In this document: positions 5,889-6,399 of the stretch, piece by piece
How the letters are laid out: every line of letters starts with the position of its first letter
Numbering within the stretch: the first letter of the stretch is position 1
Assembly (NCBI GenBank): GCA_029941095.1
Contig: JAPYRO010000071.1
Coordinates: 1 to 6,399 of the forward strand
Direction: 5' to 3'
Length of the DNA: 6,399 nt
DNA from: Dehalococcoidia bacterium
Lineage (GTDB): Bacteria > Chloroflexota > Dehalococcoidia > UBA6926
Made by a program: the position numbers and the translations under genes
Notes under the pieces: model-generated
Database searches by the model: none
What the model was told of the DNA's origin: nothing
The model's input: the letters and a program-made list of their open reading frames with translations, nothing else

Positions 5889-5918
5889 TTGACACAAAAT
5901 TGTCGTAGCAATTAGAAT
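5889..5918 (+). promoter_or_regulatory. Near-consensus sigma-70 promoter for etfB
   Basis: TTGACA at 5889-5894 is a perfect -35 hexamer. TAGAAT at 5913-5918 matches the -10 consensus in 5 of 6 positions, with an 18-bp spacer. Transcription would begin near 5925 and leave a leader of about 74 nt before the etfB ATG. It is the strongest promoter in the window and drives the etf genes away from etfD. Confidence 0.75.
5898..5913. promoter_or_regulatory. Dyad inside the etfB promoter spacer, candidate operator
   Basis: AATTG (5898-5902) and CAATT (5909-5913) form a 5-bp inverted pair around six bases, TCGTAG. It fills the spacer between the -35 and -10 hexamers and touches the first base of the -10. 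A dimeric repressor bound here would block polymerase. The arms are short, so this remains a hypothesis. Confidence 0.3.
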
Positions 5919-5924
5919 ATCACG

Positions 5925-5977
5925 GGTAATTTGGATGATGCATGTATGAATCCACAAAGTTTTTGATGTTAATTACC
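5925..5977 (+). promoter_or_regulatory. Structured 5' leader of the etfB transcript
   Basis: GGTAATT (5925-5931) and AATTACC (5971-5977) are perfectly complementary over 7 bp and would close a stem starting at the predicted 5' end of the mRNA. Directly inside it, TGGAT (5932-5936) can pair with ATCCA (5950-5954), stacking a second small hairpin on the first. The ribosome site AGGAG (5989-5993) lies outside, 11 nt downstream. I recognise no known riboswitch class. A 5' stem of this kind may protect the message or carry regulation. Confidence 0.35.
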
Positions 5978-5998
5978 ATAAAATTATTAGGAGATACT

Positions 5999-6399
5999 AT
6001 GCGGATAATTGTTACTGCAAAACAAGTACCTGATCCTGAGGCGCCACAAAGCTCGTTCAGTGTCGATAGTGACGCAAAGAAAGTAGTGGTAGCTGCAAGC
6101 GTTCCAGCCGCGGTTAGCGACTATGACTCTTACGCAGCTGAAGCAGCTCTAAGGATAAAAGACGAGGTAGAGGGAACAACAGTTAGCGTCCTTAGTTTGG
6201 GCGAAGATCACGTCATGGACGTTATTAAGCGACCGATAGCTATGGGCGCAGACGAGCTGTTTCTAGTACAAGATGAAGAACTCGCTAATGGAGACGCAAT
6301 GGCCATCGCACACACTCTTGCCGCAGCTATCAAGAATATGGGGGAATTTGACCTGATCATGTGCGGACGACAATCAGCCGACTTAGATCAGGGAATTGT
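5999..6399 (+). CDS. etfB: Electron transfer flavoprotein beta subunit, 3' end outside window
   Basis: The first 133 codons are present, about half of the usual length of roughly 260 residues. The start MRIIVTAKQVPDPEA is the canonical beta-subunit N terminus. VSDYDSYAAEAALRIKD (residues 39-55), the AMGADELFLV block (81-90) and LIMCGRQSADLDQG (119-132) match conserved ETF-beta segments, the last being the nucleotide-binding loop region. With EtfA (presumably just beyond the window) it forms the soluble FAD protein that accepts electrons from acyl-CoA dehydrogenases and related enzymes and hands them to a membrane quinone oxidoreductase, here probably EtfD. The ATG has AGGAG (5989-5993) 5 nt upstream and a strong promoter 80 bp before it. 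Whether this is an ordinary or an electron-bifurcating ETF cannot be decided from this fragment. Confidence 0.93.
   Translation, partial: MRIIVTAKQVPDPEAPQSSFSVDSDAKKVVVAASVPAAVSDYDSYAAEAALRIKDEVEGTTVSVLSLGEDHVMDVIKRPIAMGADELFLVQDEELANGDAMAIAHTLAAAIKNMGEFDLIMCGRQSADLDQGI

Noticed and set aside
5730..5957. 75-aa minus-strand frame spanning the etfD/etfB control region
   Set aside because: It overlaps the etfD N terminus in another frame and runs through both divergent promoters; no family features or ribosome site.
1..6399. CRISPR array, insertion sequence, tRNA or phage cassette
   Set aside because: No spaced direct repeats, terminal inverted repeats with a transposase, cloverleaf-like sequence or phage genes were seen; all long stretches are explained by metabolic or membrane genes.

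Overview
This is a moderately AT-rich bacterial chromosomal segment with compact gene packing: short intergenic gaps, a stop codon abutting a start, and a 4-bp start/stop overlap. The gene content is a type-2 (mycobacterial/Myxococcus-like) orotidine 5'-phosphate decarboxylase, an HflK/HflC pair, and an ETF-linked membrane Fe-S oxidoreductase beside etfB. It fits an aerobic or facultative menaquinone-using bacterium; a marine Chloroflexota (SAR202-like) genome would match the style, but that placement is inference and rests on no marker gene.

Layout, left to right. Positions 1-99 (+) hold the last 32 codons of an AEC-type (auxin efflux carrier family) permease. It converges with pyrF (109-927, -), only 9 bp away. 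Divergent from pyrF is a small flavodoxin-fold NAD(P)H:flavin reductase-like gene with a four-cysteine cluster (1015-1602, +), apparently leaderless. It converges on a three-gene minus-strand operon, etfD-hflK-hflC (5778 down to 1637), whose junctions are TAA/ATG with no gap and a 4-bp ATGA overlap. A 220-bp divergent control region (5779-5998) separates this operon from etfB (5999 to window end, +), which is cut by the window edge.

How the genes work together. EtfB is half of the soluble electron-transfer flavoprotein that collects electrons from acyl-CoA dehydrogenases and similar flavoenzymes. The large membrane protein encoded divergently has six likely membrane segments with candidate haem histidines, two 4Fe-4S ferredoxin motifs and two CCG (heterodisulfide-reductase type) modules. 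This is the architecture of EtfD / EMO, the ETF:(mena)quinone oxidoreductase used instead of the classical ETF-QO. Together they form the ETF-to-quinone branch of fatty-acid or amino-acid oxidation. HflK and HflC, membrane SPFH proteins that normally form a cage around the FtsH protease, are translationally linked to this oxidoreductase, and no ftsH is in the window.

The best regulatory signals are in the etfD/etfB intergenic region: a near-consensus sigma-70 promoter for etfB with a small dyad in its spacer, a leader able to form a 5'-terminal stem, and an extended -10 promoter for etfD that fixes its true start at 5778 rather than the longer ATG at 5832. I see no CRISPR array, tRNA, rRNA, insertion sequence or phage gene. 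No clearly undescribed system is evident; the etfD-hflKC linkage and the divergent control region are the most notable points.
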